From contig NZ_BAAAWH010000001.1 of assembly GCF_039534975.1 (NCBI RefSeq), positions 1,736,001-1,800,000 on the forward strand: a stretch of DNA of 64,000 nt, given 5' to 3'. Within the stretch, counting starts at the first letter, position 1, and each line of letters begins with the position of its first letter. The position numbers were made by a program, and so were the translations under genes. The DNA is from Microbacterium terregens (GTDB taxonomy: Bacteria; Actinomycetota; Actinomycetes; Actinomycetales; Microbacteriaceae). Positions 25,202 to 34,600 of this stretch are shown in pieces. Under the pieces are notes generated by a model, which saw nothing but the letters and a program-made list of their open reading frames with translations, did not search any database and was not told the DNA's origin.

Positions 25202-25414
25202 TCATCGAACCCGGATGAACCGCGGTCCGTCGTACCCCTCCCGCTCGACCCGTTCCTCCCACATCTCGATCGGGCGGATCCAGAGATCCCCCGCGCCGTA
25301 CAACGGCCGGAAGAGGACGTACTGCTCTTCGGTCTCGCTGTGTCGCGCGGTGCCGATCACTTCGTATTCCTGGCCCTTGAAATGCCGGTACACACCCGGC
25401 TCGATCGCGCTCAC
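25202..25414 (-). CDS. DUF1653 family protein
   Basis: The protein has 70 residues. The whole protein is one DUF1653 domain: GVYRHFKGQEYEVIGTARHS, YVLFRPLYG, DLWIRPIEMWEE. The GTG start overlaps the stop of the DUF1801 gene as GTGA. Function unknown. Confidence 0.88.
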   Translation of the reverse strand: MSAIEPGVYRHFKGQEYEVIGTARHSETEEQYVLFRPLYGAGDLWIRPIEMWEERVEREGYDGPRFIRVR

Positions 25415-25803
25415 CGGGCACTGCCCTGCGTCTGATCGATCCACTCCGTGACGATCGTCCGCAGCGATGCCTCGTGCTGTTGCACGTCGCTCACGCCGTC
25501 GAACACGACGAACGCACGATCGGCTCCACGCCAGTCGAGCAGATCTCCCGGGTCGTCGATCTCGAGACGCTGAGGGTCCCCTTTGCGTCTGGCACCTGTG
25601 TGCAGAACGAGTCGGATGCCGCCTCCCGGAGTGATCCCGGTCGTGGCGAAGTGGTCTGCGATCGCGAAGCTCGGGGCGTTCCACTTGATCTCGCCTCGGA
25701 TGCGATCGTCGCAGCTCTGGATGATGCGGCACAGCTCAGCCAGGGCGGTGCGCGCCGGTTCGGGCACGCCGCCCAGATAGGCGTCGACGTGATCCGTGCT
25801 CAT
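25411..25803 (-). CDS. DUF1801 (YdhG/YjbR-like) protein
   Basis: The protein has 130 residues. It has the DUF1801 pattern VDAYLGGVPEPARTALAELC...IKWNAPSFAIADHFA. The family has a small alpha/beta fold without known activity. First gene of a two-gene operon with DUF1653 and divergent from the acyl-CoA dehydrogenase. The ATG is chosen at the conserved N-terminus; the longer reading runs antisense through the dehydrogenase. Confidence 0.87.
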   Translation of the reverse strand: MSTDHVDAYLGGVPEPARTALAELCRIIQSCDDRIRGEIKWNAPSFAIADHFATTGITPGGGIRLVLHTGARRKGDPQRLEIDDPGDLLDWRGADRAFVVFDGVSDVQQHEASLRTIVTEWIDQTQGSAR

Positions 25804-25900
25804 GCGGCCTCCCCTCGGTTTCGCCGAGCCTACGGGACCGCCCCGCCGCGCTACGGTGGCCGGGCACCACTCCACGCTCTGCACCAAGGAGGTCCCCCCG

Positions 25901-27061
25901 ATGATCGCTGTTCCGGACCTGCTCGACTTCGACGAGCTCCTCACCGACGACGAGCGGGCGGTGCGCGACCGGGTGCGCGCGTTCGTCGATGTGCGCGTCC
26001 GCCCCTCGATCGCGGAATGGTACGAGCGCGCGATCTTTCCGACCGAGCTGATTCCCGAGCTGGCCGAACTCGGCGTGCTCGGCATGCAGCTGAACGGATA
26101 CGGCTGCCCCGGTCGCAGCGCCGTGGAGTACGGACTGGCGGCGATGGAGCTGGAGGCCGGAGACTCGGGCCTGCGCACGTTCGTCTCGGTGCAGGGCTCC
26201 CTCGCCATGAGTGCGATCCACACGTACGGGAGCGAGGCGCAGAAGCAGGAGTGGCTGCCGCGCATGGCCGGCGGCACGGTGATCGGCTGCTTCGGGTTGA
26301 CCGAGCCGAACTCCGGATCGGACCCGGCGAGCATGACCACCTTCGCCCGGCGCGAGGGCGAGGCGTGGGTGCTGAACGGTGCGAAGCGCTGGATCGGGCT
26401 GGCGTCGATCGCGCAGATCGCTGTCATCTGGGCCCAGACCGACGGCGGCGTCCGCGGATTCCTGGTGCCGACCGATACGCCCGGGTTCGCGGCCACCCCG
26501 ATCAGCCCGAAGATGTCCATGCGCGCATCCATCCAGTGCGACATCGCGCTCACCGACGTCCGTCTGCCGGCGGATGCGCATCTGCCCACGGCGCGCGGGC
26601 TGCGCGCCCCGTTCTCCTGTCTCAACGAGGCACGCTACGGAATCGGCTGGGGTGTCATCGGGGCGGCGCGGGACAGCTACGCGACCGCGCTGGAGTACTC
26701 GCTCACGCGGAGGCAATTCGACCGGCCGGTCGCCGGCTTCCAGCTGACGCAGCAGAAGCTCGTCGACATGGCCCTGGAGATCGAGAAGGCCCAGCTGGTC
26801 GCCCTGCGGCTGGGCCGGTTGAAGGATGCCGGCAGGCTGCAACCGCATCAGATCTCCGTCGCAAAACTCGGGAACACGCGCGCCGCGATCGCGATCGCGC
26901 GCGAGGCCCGGACGATCCTGGGGGGCAACGGCATCTCCGCCGAGTACTCGCCGATGCGCCACGCCGCAAACCTGGAGTCGGTGCGCACCTACGAAGGCAC
27001 CGACGAGATCCATACCCTCGTCCTCGGCGCGCACATCACCGGCATCTCCGCGTTCCGTTAG
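25901..27061 (+). CDS. Acyl-CoA dehydrogenase (glutaryl-CoA dehydrogenase-like)
   Basis: The protein has 386 residues, normal for the family. FAD/substrate motifs include GCFGLTEPNSGSDPASM (about 130-146), KRWIGLASIAQIAVIWA and the C-terminal RTILGGNGISAEYSPMRHAANLESVRTYEGTDEIHTL, with the catalytic Glu in YEGT. The sequence is closest in pattern to glutaryl-CoA dehydrogenase-type enzymes, though no lysine/tryptophan degradation genes are nearby. A textbook AAGGAGG (25886-25892) sets the ATG at 25901. Confidence 0.93.
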   Translation: MIAVPDLLDFDELLTDDERAVRDRVRAFVDVRVRPSIAEWYERAIFPTELIPELAELGVLGMQLNGYGCPGRSAVEYGLAAMELEAGDSGLRTFVSVQGSLAMSAIHTYGSEAQKQEWLPRMAGGTVIGCFGLTEPNSGSDPASMTTFARREGEAWVLNGAKRWIGLASIAQIAVIWAQTDGGVRGFLVPTDTPGFAATPISPKMSMRASIQCDIALTDVRLPADAHLPTARGLRAPFSCLNEARYGIGWGVIGAARDSYATALEYSLTRRQFDRPVAGFQLTQQKLVDMALEIEKAQLVALRLGRLKDAGRLQPHQISVAKLGNTRAAIAIAREARTILGGNGISAEYSPMRHAANLESVRTYEGTDEIHTLVLGAHITGISAFR

Positions 27062-27099
27062 GCCGCACCCACTCCGGCGAACCCGACGGCATCGGTCCG

Positions 27100-27105
27100 T
27101 AGGCT
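27100..27105 (+). promoter_or_regulatory. -10 hexamer TAGGCT of trhO
   Basis: TAGGCT, 6 nt, GTG at 27112; no ribosome binding site in between. Confidence 0.5.
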
Positions 27106-27111
27106 GGGTGG

Positions 27112-27852
27112 GTGGCATCCATACTCAACGTCTCGGCGTACCTCTTCATGCGGATCGACGACCCTGCGATGCTCCGCCCGGTGCTGCGAGAGCGCGCGGT
27201 CGTCGCGGAGCTGAAAGGCACGATCCTCTTGGCAGAGGAAGGCATCAACCTGGTCCTCGCCGGCGATGCGCATGCCCTGCGCGCGTTCGTGGCGGCGTTG
27301 CGCGCCGACACGCGGTTCGCGGATCTCACGCCGAAAGAGAGCTGGTCCGACACGCAGCCGTTCGGCAAGATGCTCGTGAAGGTCAAGCGAGAGATCATCC
27401 GCATGGACCATCCGACCATCCGCCCCGACGCCGGGCGGGCACCCGCCGTGACACCCGCGACGCTGAGACGCTGGCTCGACCGCGGCAGCGACGACGAGGG
27501 CCGCGAGGTCGTCCTGCTGGACACTCGCAACGCGTTCGAAATCGAGTATGGCTCGTTCCGGGGCGCGCTGGATTGGCGGATCGAACGGTTCACGCAGTTC
27601 CCGGATGCCGCGGCCACCCACCGCGCGCAGCTGCGGGGCAAGACGGTGGTGAGCTACTGCACCGGCGGCATCCGGTGCGAGAAGGCCGCCCTGTACCTGC
27701 GCGAGGAGGGCATCGACGCCTTCCAGCTCGACGGGGGAATCCTCGGCTATCTGGAGCACGTCGGTCCGGACCACTGGACGGGGGACTGCTTCGTCTTCGA
27801 CGAGCGAGAGGCACTCCGTCCGGACCTCGCGCCGCGGGCGGTCAGCCGTTGA
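27112..27852 (+). CDS. trhO: tRNA uridine(34) hydroxylase TrhO (rhodanese-domain)
   Basis: The protein has 246 residues. An N-terminal UPF0176 domain (SAYLFMRIDD, KGTILLAEEGINLVLAG) is followed by a rhodanese domain with the active-site loop YCTGGIRCEKAALYL. TrhO forms 5-hydroxyuridine at the tRNA wobble position using O2. GTG start with a -10 hexamer 6 nt upstream. The stop overlaps a TTG that opens the DUF3054 gene. Confidence 0.93.
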   Translation: MASILNVSAYLFMRIDDPAMLRPVLRERAVVAELKGTILLAEEGINLVLAGDAHALRAFVAALRADTRFADLTPKESWSDTQPFGKMLVKVKREIIRMDHPTIRPDAGRAPAVTPATLRRWLDRGSDDEGREVVLLDTRNAFEIEYGSFRGALDWRIERFTQFPDAAATHRAQLRGKTVVSYCTGGIRCEKAALYLREEGIDAFQLDGGILGYLEHVGPDHWTGDCFVFDEREALRPDLAPRAVSR

Positions 27853-28280
27853 GCTCGCAGGAACGCCCGCGATCGAACAGCGAGGAGCAGGGCCGCGCGT
27901 CGGGATCACGCCACGCCCGCACGGTCGCCCTCTCCCTCGTCTGTGACGTTCTTCTCGTCGTCGCCTTTGCGGCGCTCGGCCGAGCCAGCCACGATTCGAA
28001 CGTGCTCGCCGGCCTGTGGCAGACCGCGTGGCCGTTCCTCGCCGGCCTCGCTCTGGGCTGGCTCGTCACGCTCGCGTGGCGCGCGCCGACGGCTCCCGTG
28101 CGCACCGGCCTCGGCGTCTGGGCCGCCACGGTGGCCGGCGGGATGCTGTTGCGTGCGGCATCCGGTCAGGGAACGGTCGTGCCGTTCATCGTCGTTGCGG
28201 CATTGACTCTGCTTGTGATGCTGGTGGGCTGGCGCGTGCTCGCCCTGGTGGTCGCGCGCCGACGTCGGCGCCGAGTCTGA
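27849..28280 (+). CDS. DUF3054 family membrane protein
   Basis: The protein has about 143 residues and four membrane helices (including VALSLVCDVLLVVAFAALG, WPFLAGLALGWLVTLAW and VVPFIVVAALTLLVMLVGW), the whole length of actinobacterial DUF3054 proteins. The start is uncertain. A TTG overlapping the trhO stop as TTGA is the only early candidate and fits coupling. Function unknown. Confidence 0.82.
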   Translation: MSSQERPRSNSEEQGRASGSRHARTVALSLVCDVLLVVAFAALGRASHDSNVLAGLWQTAWPFLAGLALGWLVTLAWRAPTAPVRTGLGVWAATVAGGMLLRAASGQGTVVPFIVVAALTLLVMLVGWRVLALVVARRRRRRV

Positions 28281-28300
28281 GTCCCCAGGGAGGTGCGTCG

Positions 28301-28909
28301 ATGAAGATCGATCTGAGGAAGGGGATCACCGCCTACAGTGCGCGGCGGGGTGCTTTCGAGATGGTCGACGTACCACCGCTGCGCTACCTCATGGTCGACG
28401 GCCACGGCGCACCTGACGGGCAGCAGTATGCGGACGCGATCTCGACCCTGTACCGGGTCGCGTACAAGCTCAAGTTCTTCAGCAAGAACGAGCTCGATCG
28501 CGACTACGTCGTCATGCCACTGGAGGCGCTGTGGTGGTCCGATGACATGGCGAACTTCACCACTTCGCGCGACAAGTCCCGCTGGGACTGGACCGCGCTC
28601 ATCCTCACCCCGGACTGGATCACAGCAGAGCAGTTCGAAAGCGCGCACGCGTCAGCGGCGGACGCACCCGCCATCGACCGACTGCGCCTCGAGCCGTTCG
28701 CCGAGGGGCGGTGCGTCCAGACGCTCCACATCGGCCCCTTCGACGATGAGGGGCCCGTCCTGGCGGCGATGCACGACGAGTTCATCCCGCAGCACGGACT
28801 GCGGATGACCGGAAAGCATCACGAGATCTACCTCAGCGATATCCGTCGAGCCGACCCGGCGAAGCTCCGGACGATTCTGCGCCAGCCCGTGGAGGATGCC
28901 GCGGACTGA
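28301..28909 (+). CDS. GyrI-like small-molecule-binding protein
   Basis: The protein has 202 residues. It shows the SHS2/GyrI-like pattern: FEMVDVPPLRYLMVDGHGAPDG, DADTP-free WWSDDMANF, and C-terminal CVQTLHIGPFDDEGPVLAAMHDEF. Such proteins bind or hydrolyse xenobiotic-like ligands and lack a DNA-binding domain. GGGAGG precedes the ATG. Confidence 0.88.
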   Translation: MKIDLRKGITAYSARRGAFEMVDVPPLRYLMVDGHGAPDGQQYADAISTLYRVAYKLKFFSKNELDRDYVVMPLEALWWSDDMANFTTSRDKSRWDWTALILTPDWITAEQFESAHASAADAPAIDRLRLEPFAEGRCVQTLHIGPFDDEGPVLAAMHDEFIPQHGLRMTGKHHEIYLSDIRRADPAKLRTILRQPVEDAAD

Positions 28910-29174
28910 CACTGGGCGCGTGCCCCCGCGGTCGCCTGTCACAACACGCCCGCGCGGGCCACAGAATGCGACAGCGGAGCAGCCCAGTCTTGTGAGCCCG
29001 CCGGATGCATTTGGTCTTGGATTGTCGTGGTTTTCAATACGATTCCCCGCGCCAATTACCCGTGTGCGCGCAGGGCGCGGAAACGACGATCCGTCACTGA
29101 AGGGCGGCGCTGAGCGATTATTTCTGCCATTTCTATCGTGAGAATGCGCGAAAAGCAAGAACGATTTCCGGGTC

Positions 29175-29192
29175 TTTCGCGGCGCCGCGAAA
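29175..29192. promoter_or_regulatory. Perfect 18-bp palindrome upstream of the vWA gene
   Basis: TTTCGCGGCGCCGCGAAA equals its own reverse complement. It lies 158 nt before the proposed vWA start and 44 nt upstream of the possible -35 box. No loop is present, which favours a dimeric-regulator operator over a terminator. Confidence 0.6.
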
Positions 29193-29235
29193 ATGACTCG
29201 CAATCGTCACGCAAAAGGCCCGAATTCGCGGGGAG

Positions 29236-29265
29236 TTGTTACTTGTCCGAACCGTGCCCTATGTT
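29236..29265 (+). promoter_or_regulatory. Possible promoter of the vWA/tubulin-like operon
   Basis: TTGTTA (29236-29241) and TATGTT (29260-29265) are 18 nt apart. This is the best -35/-10 pair in the gap. Confidence 0.35.
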
Positions 29266-29332
29266 GGCGAATACATCTGGGGGATGACGTCACGGCTCGG
29301 CCAGAGGTCGATTCGACCGTGGTGCCCGGACC

Positions 29333-31597
29333 GTGCGACTGCCTCTTTTCGAATCGGAGCGCGCGGTGGAGCACAGTGAAGTGCGGCAGAAAAGCGATGA
29401 TTCATCGCGGTACGCTTCGGCGCGCCGCGCATTCGGGTGTGCGGTTCTCGCGACTCTGCTGCTGGGCTTCCTGACCGCGGTGCCGGCGCGAGCCGAGTTC
29501 CGCGCGGCCACCGAAGACGCCTCCTGCGGTGTCGGGGTCAGCGCCGAGGCAGCCGATTCACGCCACATCAACCTGGTGATCGACGACTCCGGGTCGATGT
29601 TCGAGGACGTTAACCACGGACTGCTCGACCGATGGTCGAAGGCGAAGTATGCCCTCGAGGTGTTCGCTGCGATGCTCGGCGGTGAGGACACCCTCAACGT
29701 CTACCGGATGAGCGACTTCGCAGACGGTCGCGAGTCGGGGCCGAACGTGTCGCTCAGCGGAACGGAGCCGACCAGCGCCCGGGTCGCCAAGATCCACGCG
29801 ATGCAGATGCAGGGTGGCGACACCCCCTACGCCCCGGTGCAGCGCGCATACGGAGACCTCGTGGCCGCGGCATCCGACAACAAGTGGCTGGTCATCCTCA
29901 CCGATGGCGAGTTCGACGACCGCCCCGTCGGTGAAGTCCAGCAGGATGTGCGCGCATTCGTCGCGCAGAACACGACCGAGACGAATCGCCTGCGCGTTGC
30001 CTTCCTCGCGATCGGACAGCAGGCTCCCGTGATCGCGAATGAGCCCGCGAGCGGCATTCATTTCGAGCTCGCCCCGAATTCGGCCGATCTCCTGGACAAG
30101 ATGACGGAATTCTCGAACCTCATCTTCGAGCGCGATGTCATCGCCAGCACGACCGGGAACTCCCTCTCGGCGGATATCGACCTCAGCGAGGTCCTGGTCT
30201 TCGCACAGGGTCAGCAGGTGGCCGTCGGCGATGCCAGCGGGAGCACGACCGGGCCTCCGGAGTCATCGGTCGAGGTGACCTGGGTGGAGAATGTACGCCC
30301 GTCTGAGCTCGAGACAGACCCCGTGCCCGACCGGACGCTTCGTGGCGTCCTCGCAAGATACGCCGATGTCCCTCGCGGTGATATCGCTTTCGACATCACC
30401 GGAGCCGAAACCGTTTCGTTCTTCTACAAGCCGAAGGTGCGGTTCGGAATCGAACTCCGCGAAACCAGCACCGATACCGTTGTGGACGCCGGCAAGATCG
30501 TCGGCGGCGAATACACCCTGGATTACGGATTCATGAATGCGGAATGCGCATTCATCACGTCGTCACTTCTCGGCGATGTCGAATACTCGGCCCGTGCCGT
30601 GAACGGCGACGAGGTGATTGCGGAGTCCTTTCAGCCCGGGGATCTGATCAGCTTCGACCGCGGGACGGTGCAGCTCGATGTCACCGCGCGCTATCTGGCG
30701 GGCCACACCTCTCGCGCGAGGATCAACCTGACGGTTCTCCAGCCGGCTCGGGCGACGGGCTTCGACTTCGACGCGCCGACCTACAACGTCAGTGAACTCG
30801 ACCTCGAGGAACCGCCGCAGGGGGCGATCGCGGTCACGTATGGGCTGAGTTCGTCCGGGGACCTCGCACCTTTCAGCGCAGAGGAGTGGGCATCGGTCCA
30901 CCCTGATGCATTCACCGTGGCGAGCTCGTCCAATCTCGAATTCGAGATCATCGTGGGGGAGGAGCCGGGCCGGCTGTTCGTCGTGCCGCACGCCGCGGGC
31001 GGAGATGTCTACGCGGCCGATACCGGCAAGATCCCGCTGAGCCTGACAGCGTCGCACGTCTTCGACGAACAGCTCTATGAAGCCAGCTCGTCGACGACGG
31101 TGATCGTCGTCGACGACATCGGATGGCTCGCCCGGTTCGGGCACTGGTTCGCAGATGTCGGCTGGAAGTTCTTCCTGGCGCTGGTGCTGCTGGTGCTGAT
31201 CCTCGGCTATGTCCTGAAGCCGCGCTTCTCGAAGAAGATCAAGCGGAGCCCCACCGTGGCGGGGGTGCCGATGTCCGTCGGCGTGCAGTCCGAGAACGGC
31301 AACGGCAAGTTCCGCGTGCAATCCGGCCGCAAGCTTCTCCCGTTCGTCGCCGACCGTGCGACGGCGACATATGTGCCCCAGGGCGTGTCCGGCTTCCGCG
31401 CGCTGAGGCTGAAAGCGGGCCGCGGCGGAAAGATGACGCTCCTGAACTGGAAGCAGATCGCGGAACGCAAGAACGTGGCGCTGAACGGAAACGATCTCAA
31501 TGAGGACACCAAGCGCGCGCCGATCCTCAGCCCTTCCACCAGCATCACCGCGGCGATCCCGAATCAAATGCGCTACGAGCTCTACCTGAACAACTGA
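29333..31597 (+). CDS. Secreted/membrane-anchored von Willebrand factor A protein
   Basis: The protein has 754 residues. A long signal peptide ends in PARA near residue 54. A vWA domain follows with the MIDAS motif D84-x-S86-x-S88 in VIDDSGSM, plus a Thr in GGDTPYAP and an Asp in LVILTDGEFDD. Then comes a beta-rich region (about 270-600), one membrane helix (about 612-630, FFLALVLLVLILGYVL), and a cytoplasmic domain of about 120 residues. The predicted topology places vWA outside and the C-terminal domain inside. The start is uncertain: GTG at 29333, or GTG at 29366, which has GGAG upstream. First gene of a six-gene operon. Confidence 0.88.
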   Translation: MRLPLFESERAVEHSEVRQKSDDSSRYASARRAFGCAVLATLLLGFLTAVPARAEFRAATEDASCGVGVSAEAADSRHINLVIDDSGSMFEDVNHGLLDRWSKAKYALEVFAAMLGGEDTLNVYRMSDFADGRESGPNVSLSGTEPTSARVAKIHAMQMQGGDTPYAPVQRAYGDLVAAASDNKWLVILTDGEFDDRPVGEVQQDVRAFVAQNTTETNRLRVAFLAIGQQAPVIANEPASGIHFELAPNSADLLDKMTEFSNLIFERDVIASTTGNSLSADIDLSEVLVFAQGQQVAVGDASGSTTGPPESSVEVTWVENVRPSELETDPVPDRTLRGVLARYADVPRGDIAFDITGAETVSFFYKPKVRFGIELRETSTDTVVDAGKIVGGEYTLDYGFMNAECAFITSSLLGDVEYSARAVNGDEVIAESFQPGDLISFDRGTVQLDVTARYLAGHTSRARINLTVLQPARATGFDFDAPTYNVSELDLEEPPQGAIAVTYGLSSSGDLAPFSAEEWASVHPDAFTVASSSNLEFEIIVGEEPGRLFVVPHAAGGDVYAADTGKIPLSLTASHVFDEQLYEASSSTTVIVVDDIGWLARFGHWFADVGWKFFLALVLLVLILGYVLKPRFSKKIKRSPTVAGVPMSVGVQSENGNGKFRVQSGRKLLPFVADRATATYVPQGVSGFRALRLKAGRGGKMTLLNWKQIAERKNVALNGNDLNEDTKRAPILSPSTSITAAIPNQMRYELYLNN

Positions 31598-31644
31598 CGC
31601 CGCACTGCCTACTGCTTACCCGAACAGCACGAGAGGAACCTTCT

Positions 31645-34600
31645 ATGCCTATTGCCCCCACCCTCATCCTCGGTCTCGGCGGCACCGGATCCAAGATCGT
31701 TCAGCACGTGGCCGAGAAGGTGAGTGAGAGCAGTTCGAGTCAGTCAGAGCGCATCGCGTTCGTCGTCTTCGACACCGACGTGAACGATCTCGGACGCATC
31801 AGACATGCCAATCCCGGGATTCACACCGTCCAGACGTCCACGCGCAACACGGTGGGCGAATACCTCACCATCAACACGAACGCGCGTGACAACTGGTTCC
31901 CCGTGAACGAGATGCTCAACCGCAAGACCCTCACCGAGGGGGCTGCCCAGGTTCGCGCGATATCGCGGCTCGCGTTCGACACCACGCTGAAGGGCGGCAA
32001 CCTCGACGGCCTCCACCGTGCCATCGAACAGCTCTTCCGAATCGACAAGGATCAGGAGGAGCAGGCGCTGCGAGTGATCATCACCAGCTCCCTGGCCGGA
32101 GGAACCGGGTCGGGGCTCATCCTCTCGGTGGCGATGTATCTCGCCAACTACCTTCGGACGAAGTACCCGAAAGCCAAGGCGATCACGCGCGGGTTCTTCG
32201 TGCAGCCCGACGTGTTCTATTCCGTCATCAAGGCCACCGAGGAGCAGCAGAATCTGCAGGTGAACGCCTACGCCACCGTGCGTGAGCTGGATGCGTTCCT
32301 GATGAAGGGTGACAACACGCTGCCCCCTCAGTACCGCGACCTCGCCTTCGAGTTCCCACGAGTCGGCGCAGACGGCGTGGAGGCCATCTCGGCGATGCCC
32401 TACGACTTCTGCTTCCTGTTCGACGCGAAGAACTCCTCCGGTGGCAGCCTCGACTCTTTCGCGACGTACCTGGACCACGCCGCGACGTGCATCTACACCC
32501 AGTCCATCGGCCCCATGTCGAAGAAATCGAACTCGCGCGAGGACAATGTGCTGCGCGAGGTCATCAAGAACGACGGTCGGAACCGCTACGCGGGCGCCGG
32601 CGCCTCGCGACTGGTCTATCCGTGGGCGCACGTACGGGACGTCGTGGGCCTTCGGTGGGCCGATCTCGCACTGTCGGAGCAGTGGCTGCAGTTCGACGAT
32701 CAGTACCGGGATCGCCTGGATGCGCTGGCGAAGCAGCGCGAGCAGGGATATGCCGCCCACGATCTGGACATCGCGGTCGAGTTCATCGGCGCGATCGACC
32801 AGAACGCGGCGAACAAGGCCCCATTCGCCCGTGCTGTTCAAAGCCAGTGCCTCGCCTACGACGAGGACGGGATCTCCGTCGTCGGCAACCGGTGGCAGGA
32901 ATACCTGAGCGCCCTGCGCCACCACGTCCTGGCAAACGCCGTGGTCGCCAGCCAAGAGGCGCTGAAGCGGAACGCCACCGCGCGCGTGTCCGCACTGGCC
33001 GACAGCGCCGACGGCGACGACTACGTCAGCGCGTACTACGAGCTGAAGAAGTACCACGACATCGTCGAGCGGGACACCGAAGAAAAGGCGGGCCTCATCG
33101 GCTACACGCTCTTTCAGGCGGATCGACCGGGCATCACTCGTCAGCGCGATTCGCACCAGCTCGAGACCTACCTTCGCGAGAAGGTCACCGGCAAGTTCGT
33201 CCACCCGGTTTCTGCACGCTATTTCCTCTACAAGACGCTCAAAGAGCTGCAGGCGCAGAAGCAGCAGGTGGAGACCCAGTTGGCCAACACCCAGCAGTTC
33301 TTCTCGAACTTCGAGCGCAACGCGTTCGACGATCAGGGCACCGAAGAGGTCGAGACCGTCGAGGACCTGGCAAACCGCAAGCGCTCGATGATGGAGCGGA
33401 TGCGCAACAAGCCCGGGTCGGCGCTGCAAGAACTCACGGATCAATTCCAGAACTACACCCGCAAGGTGGGTGAGCTCCGGGACCAGACGGTATACGCCAA
33501 GGTCCTCGAGGAGGCGATCGCCTACACGTCCGGGATGTCCACGTCCTTCGAGACCTTCTTCGAGGCGCTGAAGGGGAACCTGAAGCGGCTCAAGACGACC
33601 GTGGACATGCAGCGGACGAAGTACGACGACTTGAAGGGCTCGACGACGCGTTACGTCCTGGCGTCGTCGGAATGCCTGGACAGCGTCTACGAGTCCATGC
33701 CGTACACCGGCGGCGTCATGAGCGTGGACTCGGAACTGTCCGAGAGCATCTACAGCAAGGTTCGCGACTTCCACATGCTCGCCGATGGCAAGGACGGGAA
33801 CTTCTTCCAGGACCTCTACCAGGACACGATGCTCGGCTACTTCTCCGAACAGGTCATGCAGCGCTACGAGAGCCAGATCAGCATCGATGTCATCGAAGCG
33901 CTCGAGCGTGAATACCGGATCACGACGAAGAACTACGAGGCCGACAACGTCGCCCACTATCTGCGTGGAGAGATCGACAAGGCGAAGCGGCTCGCCGCGC
34001 CCTTCCTCGAGCAGCCGCTGGGTGAAGAGCGGCATCCGATCGAGGCGTGTGCCTACAACCCGAAGCTCGAGGGTGACTCCGATCCGAAGCGGAGAAGCCT
34101 GATCTCCGAACTTCTGGGGGACTACGGCGGCGAGAAGGACGAAGAGATCAGTCCGCAGGAGATCCTGTTCTACAGCGCGATCTACGGCATCCGCGCGCGA
34201 GACCTGTCCAAATACTCACCTGCCCGTGTCCACGCGACACAGAACCGACCCGCCGGCCAGTACTTCTCCGCGTACTACAACCTCATCTCCGAGATCGAGC
34301 CGTCCGTCGAGGCGACCAAGGTGATCACGCCGCACATCGATCGCCGCTGGCACTGGATCTCACAGCTGCCCGACCTGGACGAAGGAAACCAGGCCGTCCA
34401 GCTGCGCGTCGTGCACGATGCCCTGCTGCTGGGACTGGTCCATCAGCGGATCGTGTGGACCACGGTGCACACCGACCACCGTGTCTATCAGTACCGTTCG
34501 GACAGCCCGATCGACAAGGACTTCATCGTCTCCAACGGCACGCCGTGCGATCACTTCCACGAGGTGATCGACGCGCTCACGATCAACCCCGTGGCGGTGC

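Larger units (their letters stand above)
28910..29332. other. Non-coding stretch upstream of the vWA/tubulin-like operon
   Basis: These 423 nt carry no convincing gene; the open frames through them have no protein-like composition. The middle part (about 29010-29215) looks visibly more AT-rich than anything around it. It contains a perfect 18-bp palindrome at 29175-29192 and a possible promoter at 29236-29265, and should hold the control region of the operon that follows. Confidence 0.75.

Noticed and set aside
28896..29474. Short open frames in the gap before the vWA gene
   Set aside because: No protein-like composition, no ribosome binding sites, and one overlaps the vWA gene in another phase.
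31744..34035. Minus-strand open frame of 763 codons opposite the tubulin-like gene
   Set aside because: Shadow frame with biased composition; the plus-strand protein carries two family signatures and fits the operon.
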